Below are positions 4,693-5,759 of a stretch of 5,759 bases of DNA, piece after piece. A model generated the notes under the pieces. The model saw only the letters and a list, made by a program, of their open reading frames with translations. It searched no databases and was not told the origin of the DNA. The DNA comes from an uncultured Peptococcaceae bacterium (lineage in GTDB: Bacteria > Bacillota > Dehalobacteriia > UBA7702). Numbering within the stretch: the stretch's first letter is position 1; each line of letters opens with the position of its first letter. Position numbers and translations under genes: made by a program. The stretch spans positions 1-5,759 of the forward strand of contig CALFRX010000118.1 in assembly GCA_937919295.1 (NCBI GenBank), written 5' to 3'.

Positions 4693-5759
4693 ATGAGCGT
4701 ATTTGATACTCTTGCCGAAAGAGGTTATATCGAACAATGCACCCACGAAGACGAGATCAAGGAACTGCTGGAAAAGGAAAAAGTCGCTTTCTACATCGGC
4801 TTTGACCCTACCGCCGACAGTCTTCACGTCGGCCATTTCATCCAGATCATGGTCATGATGCACATGCAGCGGGCAGGACACCGCCCCATTGCCCTCTTAG
4901 GCGGCGGCACCGCCATGGTGGGGGATCCTTCGGGCAGAACAGACTTGCGGCAGATGATGACCGTGGAAACCATCGACAACAATGTGGACCGCTTCAAAAC
5001 GCAGATGTCCCGTTTTCTTGATTTCAGCGACGGTAAGGCCCTGGCTGTCAACAACGCCGACTGGCTCCGCGACCTCAAATACGTGGACTTTTTAAGAGAA
5101 ATCGGCTCGCAGTTTTCCGTGAACCGTATGCTAACGGCGGATTGCTATAAAAACCGCCTGGAAAAAGGATTGACCTTCCTCGAATTCAACTATATGCTCA
5201 TGCAAAGCTATGATTTCCTCGAATTATACCGCCGTTACGACTGTAAAATGCAGCTGGGCGGCAGCGATCAGTGGAACAATATCTTAGGCGGCGTGGAACT
5301 GGTGCGCCGCCTCGATCAGGGACAGGCTCTCGGCATGACCTTTAAACTGCTCACCACCGCCGAAGGGAATAAGATGGGCAAAACAGCCAAAGGTGCCCTT
5401 TGGATCGATGAAAACAAGACCTCTCCTTATGAGTTTTACCATTACTGGCGCAACATCGACGACGCGGACGTGGAAAACTGCCTCGCCCTCCTGACCTTTT
5501 TACCCATGGACGAAGTAAGACGCCTCGGCAGCTACAAAGACAGCCGGATCAACGAAGCCAAAAGCGTTTTGGCCTTTGAAGTGACGAAACTCGTTCACGG
5601 CGAGGAAAACGCCGTCAAAGCCCGGGACGCGGAACAAGCCCTCTTTGCCGGCAACGGCAGCGGAGAAAATATCCCCAGCGTAACCATGAAGACCACTGAT
5701 TTCAGCGACGGCATCAATATCTTAGACTTGTACTTAAAAGCCGGGCTCATCCCCTCAAA
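4693..5759 (+). CDS. tyrS: Tyrosyl-tRNA synthetase, 3' end outside window
   Basis: TyrRS charges tRNA-Tyr with tyrosine using ATP, in the cytosol. The first 355 codons are present without interruption. The class I HIGH motif is H45-V-G-H48 and the KMSKS loop is KMGKT (227-231). The tyrosine pocket is visible as Y34 (in FYIGFDPT), D78 in GDPSG, and Y167, Q171 and D174 in the NYMLMQSYDF segment, at nearly the same spacing as the Geobacillus enzyme. GGSDQW (189-194) is also typical. The family is usually about 400-420 residues with a C-terminal S4 RNA-binding domain; here that domain lies mostly or wholly beyond the window. ATG 4693 is chosen because GAGGTG (4682-4687) precedes it at 5 bases. 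It is divergent from the spore-protein gene. GC content is clearly above that of the small membrane protein genes. Confidence 0.97.
   Translation, partial: MSVFDTLAERGYIEQCTHEDEIKELLEKEKVAFYIGFDPTADSLHVGHFIQIMVMMHMQRAGHRPIALLGGGTAMVGDPSGRTDLRQMMTVETIDNNVDRFKTQMSRFLDFSDGKALAVNNADWLRDLKYVDFLREIGSQFSVNRMLTADCYKNRLEKGLTFLEFNYMLMQSYDFLELYRRYDCKMQLGGSDQWNNILGGVELVRRLDQGQALGMTFKLLTTAEGNKMGKTAKGALWIDENKTSPYEFYHYWRNIDDADVENCLALLTFLPMDEVRRLGSYKDSRINEAKSVLAFEVTKLVHGEENAVKARDAEQALFAGNGSGENIPSVTMKTTDFSDGINILDLYLKAGLIPS

Noticed and set aside
4573..5078. Two overlapping minus-strand open frames
   Set aside because: They lie opposite tyrS and its promoter and have no domain or start signal.
4919..5383. KMGKT in place of KMSKS in TyrRS as an anomaly
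   Set aside because: Bacterial TyrRS enzymes commonly carry K-F/M-G-K-S/T at this site, and all other active-site residues are present.

Overview
The window looks like a chromosomal segment of a spore-forming, low-to-mid-GC Bacillota (Firmicutes) anaerobe of Clostridia or Negativicutes type. The main evidence is a small acid-soluble spore protein gene, an S-layer-homology (SLH) surface protein, a Bacillus-type Fe-S PurF and Shine-Dalgarno-rich gene starts. I cannot name the genus.

Layout. (1) 1-1148, plus strand: the 3' end of purF, a 92-residue ankyrin-like/coiled-coil protein and a two-helix YcxB-like membrane protein. They are tightly packed as an operon and end at a hairpin terminator. 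(2) 1166-3876, minus strand, convergent with (1): a surface protein with three SLH repeats and a zinc-dependent phospholipase C-type catalytic domain, followed by two tandem paralogous four-helix membrane proteins. Both operons share the bidirectional terminator at 1116-1148. A promoter is visible at 4001-4029. (3) 3877-4322, non-coding: a leader of about 120 nt with an orphan Shine-Dalgarno sequence and a hairpin, then a 200-bp GC-rich element bounded by inverted palindromes (4091-4290). (4) 4323-4535, minus strand: an alpha/beta-type SASP with a plausible sigma-G promoter. (5) 4693-5759, plus strand: tyrS, truncated by the window edge, with a sigma-A-type promoter and a short leader without room for a T-box.

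The most notable point is the surface phospholipase gene. Its body (2096-3736) has no credible start. A signal peptide lies immediately upstream in another frame, and one extra base in an A5 run (3769-3773; T5 in the mRNA sense) joins them into a normal secreted protein. In this sequence the gene is therefore frameshifted, or is read through slippage, or contains a sequencing error. The zinc ligands of the catalytic domain appear complete. The first ligand, a tryptophan that in this family must be the free N-terminus, sits after the SLH module, so activation would be expected to cut the enzyme off its wall anchor.

Base composition also changes. The part from about 1150 to 2740 (both membrane proteins and most of the catalytic domain) is distinctly AT-rich. 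The SLH part, purF and tyrS are near 50% GC or above. This suggests a mosaic or transferred block.
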